A stretch of DNA of 64,000 bases from Antedon mediterranea (GCF_964355755.1 NC_092674.1:317001-381000), one strand, 5' to 3'. Shown: positions 50,201 to 58,755, counted from the stretch's first letter. A program made the numbers and translations. The notes: generated from the sequence alone by a model not told the origin.

Positions 50201-53200
50201 GCTTTTATATTTTTCACTAGTGCTTTTTTGAGCAAAACTATCATAAATTTAAGCACTTGCACTTAGATATATAAGCTCCTCTAAGAACTGTTTTCCATTT
50301 TTTTTTATGGATCTCACTTTTGCAGTGATTTTTGTTCTACTACTTACACTACTATTATTACTACTCAAAGCTAAATTATTATATTTTACTACTATGAAAA
50401 TTGTTTCATTAAATTTGCAATTTTTTTAAATGACACATTATCATATCAAACCTATATGACGTATAAACCATTACTACTTGCATACAAACCATTTTTATCA
50501 TTTTTTTTCTAAATCATTATTAATCTGATCATTGTGCATGATGTTTATCCTCCTTGCTCCTCAATGCTTGGATAGTTCCTCGATCTGCATCGTCATGACG
50601 ACGCGTTACAAGCATGGCTCAATGCGTCATCTCTTCAGCAAGATCATGCTCAGGCTTGGAGTAACACAATACTACTGCTTGACAATCTAGGTAAGACCGC
50701 CCTCTCTCAACATCCTTCTCAAACTTATTGGATCCTGTTTATGTGTGTCTCTGTACTGTTTTATGTTTTTCTTGAACGTGATGGCGTCTAAACACACCCA
50801 TAAATTCTATCCAAACATTCTGCTGTCATTGATAACATAAAGGCCTGAATTACTTTCAAATACAAAATTATTTATTAGATTTTTTCTTTATTCTCCTTCC
50901 AAACAATACCCCAAACCAGGTTCATGTATTGTTGTAGGCCTACCTTAAAATAAAAGACTGAAAATATTAAAATTGTGTTACTACTGTAAATTTGTTTTTG
51001 CAGTAAAGTTCAGTAACAATTTATTAATAATCATAAAACAAACATCTGCGATAGTTTTCTAATAAACATTCTAATCTTCAACCAAAACACTACAAATTTA
51101 CACCATTTGATCTAAACTATAATATTCACTCTTGATTTGTGTGTGTGTTTGTAATACTGTATTCTACTACTGTATGTTGCTTGAAATGCTATGTCAATAT
51201 GTTCAATAAATCTGTAGGTAGTTTGCTGTGCGGTTGGCTTGTATCCTTGGTATATTCAACTACTGTATCTTTTATCATCCTCCACAAAATGTCACTTAGA
51301 TTATCATGATCACCCATATCCATATCCTCAAGACACTTCCCAAAATGCATTGCACTTGGATAGATAGTTGTGCAATGCATTATGGGTTTTATATTTTAAA
51401 GTTCTTGGCTAAGCGTGAGTTGGATAAAGCCACTGGTGCCTGGCGACAAGCAATCAAACTGGAAGTTGATCATGTTGGAGCATGGCGTAATATTGTTCTT
51501 CTTAAGGAAGAGATTGGTAAGACTTCATGGTGATTATGATGATAACGATGATGATGATAATCAGAATTCATTTAAAAAAGTGTGATATGACATTATTTCT
51601 TCCTTTTTTTGTGTAAAGCAATGGAAATTGAGAAGTTAATGGTCAATTTCAAATTTTAATATTATTATTGTACAAAGTCTTTAAATGCTAAACCAAAAAT
51701 TGAGTAATACTTATGCATATGTTAATTGGTAGTTGTATAATTAAGGTCCTTCTGTGGAACATTTCAGTATAATACAGTAGCCAGATGTTTTAATTTTTAA
51801 AATAAATATGAAATGTGTTATTTTTTTATTGTTGTTTTATTATACAGTAAGGATATTCTTTTAATGCAAAATTAGCAATTTTTTAAAACTAAAGATTGGT
51901 TGTTGGCACAGATCGGTTACAACTTGTAATTTTAGAAATGATTGGAAAATAAAATATGATAAAAGTAAAACTTGCCAAGCAAGGTACCAATATGATTTAT
52001 ATTTCTTTACTCAATTAATGAGAAAAGAAAGCATTAGGCATTAGATGATTGACATTTAGTTTGAGTGGCATGTTTGTGATCACCTGCTAAAACTAATAAA
52101 TCATAAGTGACGTTCTAGATGGAATTCAACTTTAGGAGGTTAATGCTGATGATCTAGATACTTTTATCTTCTTTTCCAGAGGTTTGATGATATTTTTTAT
52201 GGATCTTTCATATAAAATCAAAATCGGTTTAGTATAATATATTTTCACTGCTATAGATTGTGCTTAGATTTGTACAAAAGTTGAATAACAAGCAATTTTC
52301 TAATAGGATATTAACATTTATTTAATTAAAAAAAATAATAGTCTTATTTCTTATAGTACTGTATGTTGTTGTTTGTAATCATAAATGTTTTAATTGTCCA
52401 ATAATTACCTTGATTGACTGAAATAGGTTAGATAATTTGGTGATAATTTAGTTTCACTCTTATCTAAGTTAGTTCCCAAGTGGTACTCAATCCCTTGGTG
52501 TTACGTTATCGCCTGCTGGCCTTCTACAGGAACTGTGGTGTTACGTTATCGCCTGCTGGCCTTCTATAGGAACTGTGAAAACACTTTCCAAATTACTTCC
52601 ATGTATTTAATATAAAAGACTTGTGTTTAAAGTGAAACTTTCCTTCATTTATCAATAGACAGCAGTATCAATAGACAGCAGTATCAATAACCAGCTAGGA
52701 CCACCAATTTGCACTGCAGTGTAAAAACAACAAAATTTAAGTTCTACACACGGTTATGGGTTTCTTAATATTCATTTCTTTTTTGTAGGTCAATTTGAAA
52801 CAGCAGAATCTGTGGCTGAAGAGGCCCTCAAGCACCTGCCCAATGAAGCTTCTATCTATTTTGCATTAGCCAATGTTTATGGAAAATCGTCCAGATATGA
52901 GGTCATTACATTACTGTAAAGCTCTTATTTTACAACCTGTAATATGTGTACAGTGTAAAGCAAACCTGTTTATTATATATTATTATATATTATTATGTTT
53001 TTAAGCCAACTCTCACAAGTCGTTTATTAGCAATCTTAACAAATTATTGTTTTAATTAAAATAATTAGGAACTCATCTCAAATATTAAAAAAGTTATTAC
53101 TTTCAAACATAGTAATAAGGTAGTATTTATTAACTTAATTAGTTTTTAGATTAAAAATGCTTAAATAATGTTTATAGATAAAAGTGAAATCCCACCAGCA

Positions 53201-53558
53201 TTGATCCCAATTGCAACTTAATTGCAATTTATTTATATTTTCAGAGCAAAAGCTAAATTTGACCTCTGTTTTAATTGATTTGATTGGACATATGGTAATA
53301 TTTATTTTTATTGATTGTGCTGTATTATTTGTAATTTTTCAGGATTCAGAAAAGAATTACCAAAAAGCCATATCGCTGAATCCAAACACAGCATTTTACC
53401 ACGGCAATCTTGGTGTACTCTATCATCGCTGGGGAAAGCACAAGAAAGCTGAACAACAGTACAGACTGGCTCTAAGCATTCACCCAGAAACACCAAACAC
53501 ACAAGATAATTTAAGAAAGTTGGAAAATATAAAAGCAAAGCACAAAAATAATTTATGA
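14246..53558 (+). CDS. TMTC4: TMTC4: transmembrane O-mannosyltransferase with TPR repeats
   Basis: Twelve coding exons, 786 residues: 14246-14643, 16073-16277, 17149-17236, 42514-42620, 43123-43398, 44788-44990, 46763-46940, 47657-47976, 48552-48693, 50576-50690 (or 51402-51516), 52789-52901, 53343-53558. All phases agree. TM1 is about residues 60-75. The luminal loop after it has FVFDDLEAVVNNKD with the acidic pair Asp85/Asp86, as in GT-C enzymes, followed by SHKSYRP. Also seen are LFAVHPVHTE, VGRADLLCA, SMLCKEQG, VDNPASF and ERVLYLPSLGF (TMTC/DUF1736 signature). About residues 495-780 are TPRs. It is closest to TMTC4 (741 residues in human) by the SHKSYRP, HRRKYPDCY and YHGNL.VLYHRWG blocks. 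TMTC1-4 add O-mannose to cadherins in the ER. The donor after exon 11 (GAG/GTCATT) is weak. Intron 3 is 25.3 kb. Confidence 0.95.
14725..14868. mobile_element. 144-bp pogo/Tigger-like MITE in TMTC4 intron 1
   Basis: Terminal inverted repeats start CAGTCAACTCTCCCAATACC on the left and CTGTCAACTCTCCCAATACC on the inverted right end, flanked by TA on both sides (14723-14724 and 14869-14870). TA duplication and a CAG-type terminus fit the Tc1/mariner-pogo group. It has no coding capacity. Confidence 0.8.
16278..17148 (+). other. TMTC4 intron 2
   Basis: AT-rich sequence between exons 2 and 3. No repeat array, element or additional exon was recognised. Confidence 0.6.
18290..18770. repeat. 27-bp minisatellite (ATGTCCACA / ATGTCTACA type)
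   Basis: From about 18590 to 18760 a 27-bp unit containing ATGTCATCATGTCCACACC repeats about six times nearly perfectly. The preceding 300 bp is a degenerate relative built from ATGTCNNCAT words. Long open frames in several phases result from the unit being a multiple of three without stops. Confidence 0.9.
20400..21785. repeat. 39-bp minisatellite, about 35 units
   Basis: The unit begins TTTAAAGTATTTCTCTTCTT and ends CCCCTTGTCATGTCCATG. Variants differ by point changes (CTTCTTGCC versus CTTATTGCC or CTTATTTCC) and by a 3-bp GTT insertion giving 42-bp units. Because every unit is a multiple of three, both strands stay open for hundreds of codons; on the minus strand a 13-residue unit (NMDMTRGKKRNTL) repeats. 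It is intronic in TMTC4 and no splice-linked exon was found, so it is treated as non-coding. Confidence 0.95.
22959..23867. repeat. 16-bp minisatellite (TATAGGTTATTTTTTG), interrupted by a transposon
   Basis: About three units precede position 23003 and about sixteen follow 23601, with a few variants (GGTTAATTTTTG). The array is split by a 597-bp element inserted at a TA inside one unit. Confidence 0.95.
23004..23600. mobile_element. 597-bp non-autonomous DNA transposon nested in a minisatellite
   Basis: Left end CCGTATATTTCGGTGTATAA, right end its inverse; 26 of 27 terminal bases match. TA duplications flank it (23002-23003, 23601-23602). Sub-terminal copies of GTGCGTCTTATACA occur near both ends (about 23064, 23501, 23556), typical of transposase-binding repeats. 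No transposase is encoded. TA target suggests the Tc1/mariner-pogo assemblage, not proven. Confidence 0.9.
25262..27290 (-). mobile_element. 5'-truncated, frameshifted non-LTR retrotransposon (CR1/L2/Rex-like)
   Basis: Read on the minus strand, 27263-26625 gives the start of a reverse-transcriptase region (basic linker, then a NGPSNIPAKIV block and IVPHQWKTAKVVPM). Frameshifts follow, but GIPQGTKLGP (about 26300) and the catalytic YVDD (about 26225) are readable in other frames. The segment 26023-25529 is the C-terminal domain (KILGLHIS..LKW, YVRPVVEYATPVW). The apurinic endonuclease domain is missing, so the copy is 5'-truncated. The 3' end at about 25262 finishes in a TGAATAATAATAA-like tail. 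It is dead and lies antisense in TMTC4 intron 3. Confidence 0.9.
29998..31771. mobile_element. 1.77-kb non-autonomous DNA transposon with 5-bp target duplication
   Basis: Ends are CAGGCCCGTATGCAG and the inverse of CAGGCCCGTATCCAG (14 of 15 match), flanked by CTAAT at 29993-29997 and 31772-31776. Inside are two copies (about 30028-30115 and 30287-30372) of a GC-rich module starting GCGAGCGAAGCGAGCA and containing GGGCCGCCAAGGGCCCCCGG. Near the right end a G-run and C-run form a hairpin (about 31723-31757). It is far more CpG-rich than the host intron. No transposase is seen. The superfamily is undetermined; CAG termini could suggest hAT, but that family normally makes 8-bp duplications. Confidence 0.85.
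34387..35105. mobile_element. 719-bp dispersed element with GTCGGTC microsatellites at both ends
   Basis: Starts AGTCGCGTG and ends with its inverse CACGCGACT. Both ends carry GTTCACTATGTCGGTCGGT followed by a GTCGGTCTGTC run and GGTATCACTATGCATT, as direct repeats about 600 bp apart. The left terminus is also a small hairpin (AGTCGC..GCGACT). The middle is CpG-rich (GCGCGCGCACTGCGCG). No coding capacity. No target duplication could be defined, so the class is open. Confidence 0.7.
38131..38846. mobile_element. 716-bp PIF/Harbinger-like deletion derivative
   Basis: Left end GGGCCTGTTCGTAGGGG, inverted right end GGTCGTGTTCGTACGG, flanked by TAA on each side (38128-38130, 38847-38849). A 3-bp TWA target duplication and a G-rich TIR are characteristic of PIF/Harbinger. 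On the minus strand around 38590-38480 a short frame (ILLIDEEFEPNVTRR) may be a remnant of the transposase N-terminus, but that is a weak guess. No catalytic region is present. Confidence 0.75.
42241..42410. mobile_element. 170-bp MITE (AGCTCTGTC family), copy A
   Basis: Begins AGCTCTGTCT and ends AGACAGAGCT. The inverted right end continues CACTATCAAACTTTATGTG, the same as the left end of the related copy in CDC16 (60379-60526). The inner part has a short tandem repeat of ATGCCCAAATATGGTAGTG. It sits about 100 bp before TMTC4 exon 4. Confidence 0.8.
43399..44787 (+). other. TMTC4 intron 5
   Basis: AT-rich, with no element bounded. The 43600-43870 part has repeated words (TACTGGCCTAC) but no clear period. 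Confidence 0.5.
46187..46541 (+). mobile_element. tRNA-derived SINE in TMTC4 intron 6
   Basis: The head folds as a Ser/Leu-type tRNA relic: acceptor strand GAGTGAG (46187-46193), then TGGCCGAGCGGTTAAG with a good A box, a B box-like GGCTCGAGGCTC and a pairing acceptor CTCGCTC (46262-46268). It is followed by a body with GGATAAGGACTATAAACCG, a GTGCACTTTAAAGAACC segment and a CCCCGGTGTAC segment, then an AATAAATAAAATAAAT tail. The body resembles the deeply conserved metazoan SINE domain (Nin-DC type), recalled rather than searched. Confidence 0.85.
49579..49636. repeat. 14-bp tandem repeat (CCATTGGGGTGGGT), four units
   Basis: Four perfect copies within TMTC4 intron 9 (48694-50575). The rest of that intron is AT-rich and shows no gene. 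Confidence 0.95.
50576..50690 (+). other. TMTC4: TMTC4 alternative exon 10A (TPR segment)
   Basis: 115 nt, enters in phase 0 and leaves one base of a split Gly codon. Encodes residues 640-678, starting FLDLHRHDDALQAW. This version is closest to the corresponding segment of vertebrate TMTC4 (..DLNRHVDALNAW..). The upstream acceptor is CTTGGATAG after a CT-rich tract; the donor is TAG/GTAAGA. Confidence 0.85.
51339..51386 (+). promoter_or_regulatory. Stem-loop just upstream of alternative exon 10B
   Basis: CCCAAAATGCATTGCAC (51339-51355) pairs with GTGCAATGCATTATGGG (51370-51386), 16 of 17 bp, loop 14 nt. It ends 15 nt before the first base of exon 10B, so it covers the likely branch-point region. 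A role in splicing choice is inference. Confidence 0.6.
51402..51516 (+). other. TMTC4: TMTC4 alternative exon 10B (TPR segment)
   Basis: Same length (115 nt) and same phases as exon 10A, starting FLAKRELDKATGAW and ending in the same split Gly. It has 16 of 39 residues identical to 10A, including the AW, DH and AW TPR positions. Acceptor TTTTATATTTTAAAG, donor ATTG/GTAAGA. The frame is intact with no stop, so it looks selected rather than decaying. Confidence 0.8.
52498..52577. repeat. 40-bp direct duplication, two units
   Basis: GGTGTTACGTTATCGCCTGC and the following bases recur exactly 40 bp later with one substitution. In TMTC4 intron 10, 212 bp before exon 11. Confidence 0.95.
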
Positions 53559-53787
53559 AACCATTTGTTAATTTTGTATTTTCAGGGTGATTGGATGAAA
53601 TGATAAATAATTTTTTTAATTTTGAAAGTTTTAGAACTGTATTTTTAAAATTGTTTAATCATTTATGTACTTCAAACTCATATCAATCATGACTTTTGTT
53701 GTTTTTATTTACATTTTATTGATTTATTTTTTCTTTTGTAGAAATAATGCAATTAAATTGTAGAAAATTATTAGCATTTTCAAAAAT

Positions 53788-53850
53788 AATGAATGTCTTG
53801 TAACATAGCTTTGAAGCAATGAATGTCTTGTAACATAGCTTTGAAACAAT
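53788..53850. repeat. 30-bp direct duplication in the TMTC4 3' UTR
   Basis: GAATGTCTTGTAACATAGCT followed by TTGAAGCAAT (first copy) or TTGAAACAAT (second copy), directly adjacent. Confidence 0.9.
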
Positions 53851-55069
53851 GCTGTGTGAATCGATGCAATATTTATTAAACAAAGTTTACTAGGATTGAA
53901 AACAGAACATTTAGTATAATAATTAATTTGAATATTTAAATTATAAAAATACCTTATGCCTATCAGAAGAAAGACAAGAACCTTTCAAAACGTGAGTAAG
54001 GGCGTTATCATATATTATATTTTTTTATTGGATTTCAGTGTGATTTTGTTTGTAAGTATTTTACAATAGGGATGTTGGGGTCTGAAATATATAATTAAAA
54101 GTGTGTATTTTATCTTAAATAGAGTAACTAATGTCTATAATGTACATAGAACAGATTAATAATAAATATTTTAACATGTTGTGGATATAAACAAATAGTC
54201 TTTCCATGTGTGAAACGGTAAGTATGTAATAATATTTTAAAGGAACAATTTTAAGATGTGAAAATGATTTTCTATCAAACTGTGATAAATAATATTAAAC
54301 TATATTTATGCAATGAACTAAATGAATTGTATTACACTATTTATAGAAAAATATAAACATATTTGTGACGGTTTGTGTATTGTTGGATGTGGCATAATAA
54401 GGTATACCAAGAGCTAATGCACATAAAAACCTTAAAAATGATGTTTATTAAATTTAAAGTGATTATTCTGCTTTTTAAGGACTGTGTTCATGTTCACTAC
54501 TGTATTATAACAAGAAACGAAATAAAACCCTTTATTTGCCGTTTGTTGGAGGTTCCTACAGTATTAAGTCTATTGTCCTGTATTGTTATGATGCACTGTA
54601 GAAGTGTGCTGCAGCTATAAGTTTATCATTGTACATTCCCTTGTAAAATATTCAACAGATATTATTGTATTGTTATACAAATGTGTGAAAATATATATGC
54701 GAGATATATTTTATATACAGATTGGACATAAGTGTTTATAAGTATATAAAGTTATATGATTTTCTCTCAGCAGGAATATCACAGTGGTCAGGATATTGAG
54801 AATGCATTCAGATGTGAACTTTACAATTTTGTTTTATATACGATTGGAGCTGATAAACCACTTCCATAAAACTTATTTTGACATTTTAACAAATATAATA
54901 TATAATATCAAGTTTATATTTTTTAAACCATTTTCAATTTCTCGTTTTGTCTGTACCTAGAAATAACTATTTGCTCCCAGTCAGGGCCTTAGATAAGTAT
55001 GACAGTATTACTTATGGAGGGCTGTTTTTTTTTTAATAAATGGGTTTATGTGGTGGCTTATAAGTTATT

Positions 55070-55082
55070 ACTAGAGGGCGCT
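55070..55082 (+). promoter_or_regulatory. CTCF-like motif downstream of TMTC4
   Basis: ACTAGAGGGCGCT on the plus strand matches the core CTCF consensus. It lies between the convergent ends of TMTC4 and AKAP14. Confidence 0.35.
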
Positions 55083-55300
55083 TACTTACGCCTCGTGTGT
55101 ATGAAAGATACAGTAAACAATATAACATGTATGATTGCAATAAACAAAAAGAAAAATGCAAAAAGTGTCCTGCTTTCATTGAGTTGTTAAACAGCACCCC
55201 CAGTTGCAAAATGCCTTTCACTATAATGTAAGTTGTCTTTAGTGTACAGATAGTCATAATGTCTGTCAATTTAAACAAAATGGGTCATGAATTCAATTAA

Positions 55301-55306
55301 TTTATT
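55301..55306 (-). promoter_or_regulatory. Candidate polyadenylation signal of AKAP14
   Basis: AATAAA on the minus strand (TTTATT on plus) about 137 bp after the stop codon, in sense orientation to the gene. Confidence 0.5.
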
Positions 55307-55442
55307 CAAAGCAAAATTTAAGTTACAAAATGTACAATGTATACAATGAGGCTAGAGGGTAAACAAATTACAATTTTTCCTCGCCAAGAATGCTTCTAAA
55401 AGTTTGTTTAATAGAAGAATTAAAATCATATTTTCAAATTCA

Positions 55443-56556
55443 TCAGAAATCAACAGTTGTCATCATTAGTGTTTTATTCTCAATGATATCTTTTAACCAC
55501 CGACCTCTGAACCTAGACTCTCCTGGTTTGTGTACTAATCGATTCATTTCAAAAACGTAAAACACTTCAACGGGAAAATGCTGCCAAAATAAGAAAATAT
55601 ATTACAAAAAACAATTAGTAACAGTCCAGTTATTTGTCATTCCCTGATGCTTCTTAAAATGATTTTGCTTTATACAATACTTCCTTAAAGTTTGTGAATG
55701 TAAGTTAGTTTTAAATAATAGTCCATTGGCCATGTTTTATTGTTAATATTTATTCCTACCTTTGGTTTTAGTTTTGATACTTCAATCGTAAAATAAACAC
55801 ATGCCATTGCTCTTGGGATTGGTTTCCTTCGTGTCGGTATGCTCCATCGCACTTGGTAACGATACTTGACACTATAATCGTCCACATCTTCTCGTAAAAA
55901 GTCAATACAATACAACCAGCTGTCTTCATAATTCCAGGTCTAAACAAAATATTTTTGCAAAGTTTTTTTTGTTAAGAATTCTTTTCTTGCTACAAAGTTT
56001 TTAGTACCTGGATTAGACAATTGAACATATATTGACCAAGTTAATCTCTTTAGCTTAATGTAATGTTATACTGTAGTAGGTAAATGATATGCCACTAATA
56101 CTATGCATCATAGTATTAATTTTTAATGTTTTTTTTTTTAAAAAGGTAACCTACAGCAATACCTACTGTAAGCCTACTGTAGATTGTTATCGCCACATAA
56201 ACAATTTATTTTAATCTTCATACTCAAGTGAAATGCAGTTTGGAGATCAGCTCATGTGTCTTCATAATTGGATGTATCTATTCCCATATACTTACCTGTA
56301 CAAATTCATTAATCTTTTTTTCTCCATTCTCAATATTAAATTCTTCAATAGTCATCCAATGTACATCCTTAATCTTATAATCCTCAGTTTCTCTGTACAG
56401 CAAGGAGCAGTAACTTTGAATAGATGACACTGGTCTACCATCCTCATACTTGTCAACTCCATTCTCTTTTAGTAATCTTTTTCTGGCATTTTCTATCACC
56501 ATGTCAACAAGGGCGTGTGCTTGGCTTTCAAAACTGTCTTTATCATCCGTGTTCAT
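55443..56556 (-). CDS. AKAP14: AKAP14 (AKAP28), ciliary A-kinase anchoring protein
   Basis: Three coding exons on the minus strand: 56556-56296, 55939-55760, 55580-55443, all phase 0, giving 192 residues (human about 197). Residues 11-29 (SQAHALVDMVIENARKRLL) form an amphipathic helix at the place of the RII-binding helix of AKAP28. The rest is the AKAP28 domain: VHWMTIEEF, then YRYQVRWSIPTRRKPIP, VYFTIEVSK, FPVEVFYVFE and RGRWLKDIIENK. AKAP14 tethers type II PKA in the ciliary axoneme. The ATG exon begins after a 3' splice site (ATTTCCACAG, exon start 56618), so a 5' UTR exon lies farther upstream, perhaps near 57290-57480. Identification is from recalled family sequence. Confidence 0.85.
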
Positions 56557-56700
56557 TTTTATTGATAACTTTCAGTCTCAGGATTCTTTGAGTAGGCCCA
56601 GGCTATATGGTTTTTAATCTGTGGAAATAAATATTTTATACATATTTATGTTTATATACTGAAACAAATGTTAGTATAATAAAGTTTAATGGTAATAATT

Positions 56701-56792
56701 TAATAATATTCATTGGCTACTCTCCTGTAAAACGGAGGAACAACTTTAATAATATTCATTGGCTACTCTCCTGTAAAACGGAGGAACAACTT
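56701..56792. repeat. 46-bp direct duplication, two units
   Basis: TAATAATATTCATTGGCTAC with the following CTCTCCTGTAAAACGGAGGA segment is repeated exactly once more at a 46-bp offset. CTCCTGTAAAACGGAG is itself a small inverted repeat. Confidence 0.95.
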
Positions 56793-56839
56793 TGTAACAA
56801 GAGGTTCAATACATATAATAATAATAATATGTTTACAGA

Positions 56840-57260
56840 AATACATAGGCCTAGTTACAATATATAGATATAAAAAGATATACACAGGGGCTAATATCTG
56901 TCTAGACTAGTAGCCTAGGCCTAGTAGTAGTGACACTGGCACATTTACTACTCTCTAGCTAGCCAGTATAGGCTACCTCTAGTCTAGCTAGGCCTACTTT
57001 AAATAGTCCTACCAGATAGTATAAAAGCTAGGCTATCTACTAGGCTAGGCATACTACTAGCTAGCTAGAATAGGCTAGGTCTAGCTAGGGCTAGGAGGTA
57101 GGCGGCCAGGCCTACTAGGCCTAGGCTAGTAGTAGGCATAGCTAGATACCTAGCTAGGCTAGTAGGCCTACCTAGTTAGGCCCTTTAGTAGGCCTTTAAT
57201 ATTATATTATTAGGCTAGATTAAACATCTAAAATTAAGGCCTAGGCCTAGTAGTAGGCCC
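56840..57260. repeat. Simple-sequence region rich in AGGCCTAG / CTAGCTAG words
   Basis: Dense irregular runs of TAGGCCTA, CTAGGCTAG and CTAGCTAGC without a fixed period. The same words occur sporadically through the window and again around 57965-58140 and 58880-59180. Confidence 0.75.
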
Positions 57261-57685
57261 TATAATAGTGTATGTTTTCACAAATTACCAAAATTGACTT
57301 CTTGCACATAACTGTTTACATAAATTAACGGCATGAGTGTTGCGTTTGCTGTTCTCTGTGTGATGATGAATCTCTGGCTTTCGATGAAAATTCAACACGG
57401 AAGTGTTATTGTTGACATCATAACCATGGTTATTTTGGAAGGTTATTTTGACTGTGAGTATGAAACGCCGACAAACCATACAGCCTGAAAATGTGTAATA
57501 ATTATGCTATATTGAGATAAATAGCAAAAAATTAATATTATTTAAACAAAATATTAACTTACATAATTATATAACTTACCAAACATATTTTGTATTTTAT
57601 GATAAATTTGTACTTGTTTTTGGAATTCATTCCATGCAATATTCGCGGTCCATACTGAAACTGTTCAAGCAAAACGAAATGGTAA

Positions 57686-58484
57686 TGTTATGCGCGATTT
57701 GAACGATTTGCGCAATTTGAAATTGCGCAAAAAAATCCTTGCGCAATTTGAAATTGCGCAAAGAATTCTTGCGCAATTTTAAATTGCGCAAGGATTTTTT
57801 TGCGCAATTTCAAATTGCGCAATCAACTTGCGCAATTTCAAATTGCGCAAGAAAATCTTTGCGCAATTTTAAATTGCGCTGCACAATTTGTAAATTGCGC
57901 AAGATAGTTCTTGCGCAATATGACACCTTTGCGCAATTTGAAAACGAACTGTAAATTTTCCAATACATGGCTAGGCTAGGCCTAGGCAGAGGAGTTTAAA
58001 ATTTAGTATTTTATTATATAAATAAGACCATTTCAATGAAGATAATGTTTAATACTCACTTTTTAAGTTTTTAATGTTAGTTTAAGCTAGGCCATGTAAC
58101 CTAGTCAGTATCAGTAGTCCAGACCCTAGCTAGGCTAGAGTAGTATAGCCGGCCGCCCGCGCCGCGCCCGCCTGGTGGAACACCACCGCTTCGTTTTCCT
58201 TCGTCGGTTCTTCGACGGTATGCTAACTTATAACAATATTTGCACTACTAAAATAATGAAATGCGATATTTATCTTTAATTTTGAATCATTCTTAGAAAT
58301 TACTATAAAAATATGGGTGTGCATGATTTCACAATCTGTCGAAAAACCTTGCGCAATTTGCAGATTACTTGCGCAATTTAATACGTTGCTTGCGCAATTT
58401 GAAACACATGTTTCAATTCAAATTGCGCAAGGATTTTTTTTGCGCAATTTCAAATTGCGCAAATCGTTCAAATCGCGCATAACA
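57686..58484. mobile_element. 799-bp inverted-repeat element rich in TTGCGCAA, in the AKAP14-CDC16 promoter region
   Basis: Both ends read TGTTATGCGCGATTTGAACG inward and match for about 70 bp; GTAA flanks each side (57682-57685, 58485-58488), a 4-bp target duplication. The left arm (to about 57955) has fourteen TTGCGCAA octamers in alternating orientation, and the right arm (from about 58359) has six. The core (57956-58340) is unlike the arms and includes a CpG-rich patch (58149-58180). No transposase. The superfamily is unclear (4-bp duplications occur in several). Confidence 0.85.
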
Positions 58485-58755
58485 GTAACACAATTGTTCG
58501 TCAACTACAACAACAGTACATCCGTCAACAACTAATTGTAAGATCATTCCAGGTGCATTTTGCAAATATTGTGAACATATGTTTATTATTTGAAAATAAT
58601 TAAAATAAATAATTTACAATTAAAATAGTCTTTTTGAAAAAAAAACAAACTACTACGACAGAAAGTAGTTGACGGGTTGATGACTGTAGTTAACGCTAAA
58701 AGCGTGAGCAACATTTATTGCTCAGTGATCGATCAACCGTACTAAAAAAAAAATC

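Larger units (their letters stand above)
53559..55442. other. Convergent intergenic region, TMTC4 to AKAP14
   Basis: Holds the 3' UTRs of both genes. A 30-bp duplication (GAATGTCTTGTAACATAGCT) lies at 53788-53850, a CTCF-like motif at 55070-55082, and the AKAP14 polyadenylation candidate at 55301-55306. No other gene is supported; short open frames have no domain. Confidence 0.55.
56619..58755. other. Divergent intergenic region between AKAP14 and CDC16
   Basis: Contains a 46-bp duplication (56701-56792), an AGGCCTAG-rich stretch (about 56840-57260), a possible AKAP14 5' UTR exon (about 57290-57480, minus), and a large inverted-repeat element (57686-58484). The two genes are transcribed away from each other, so both promoters should lie here. 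Confidence 0.6.

Noticed and set aside
51189-51380. Minus-strand open frame between exons 10A and 10B
   Set aside because: Short, no domain, and overlaps the stem-loop. Probably chance.
57739-58535. Basic repetitive open frames (LRNFKLRK-like)
   Set aside because: Translations of the TTGCGCAATTT inverted-repeat element, not a protein gene.
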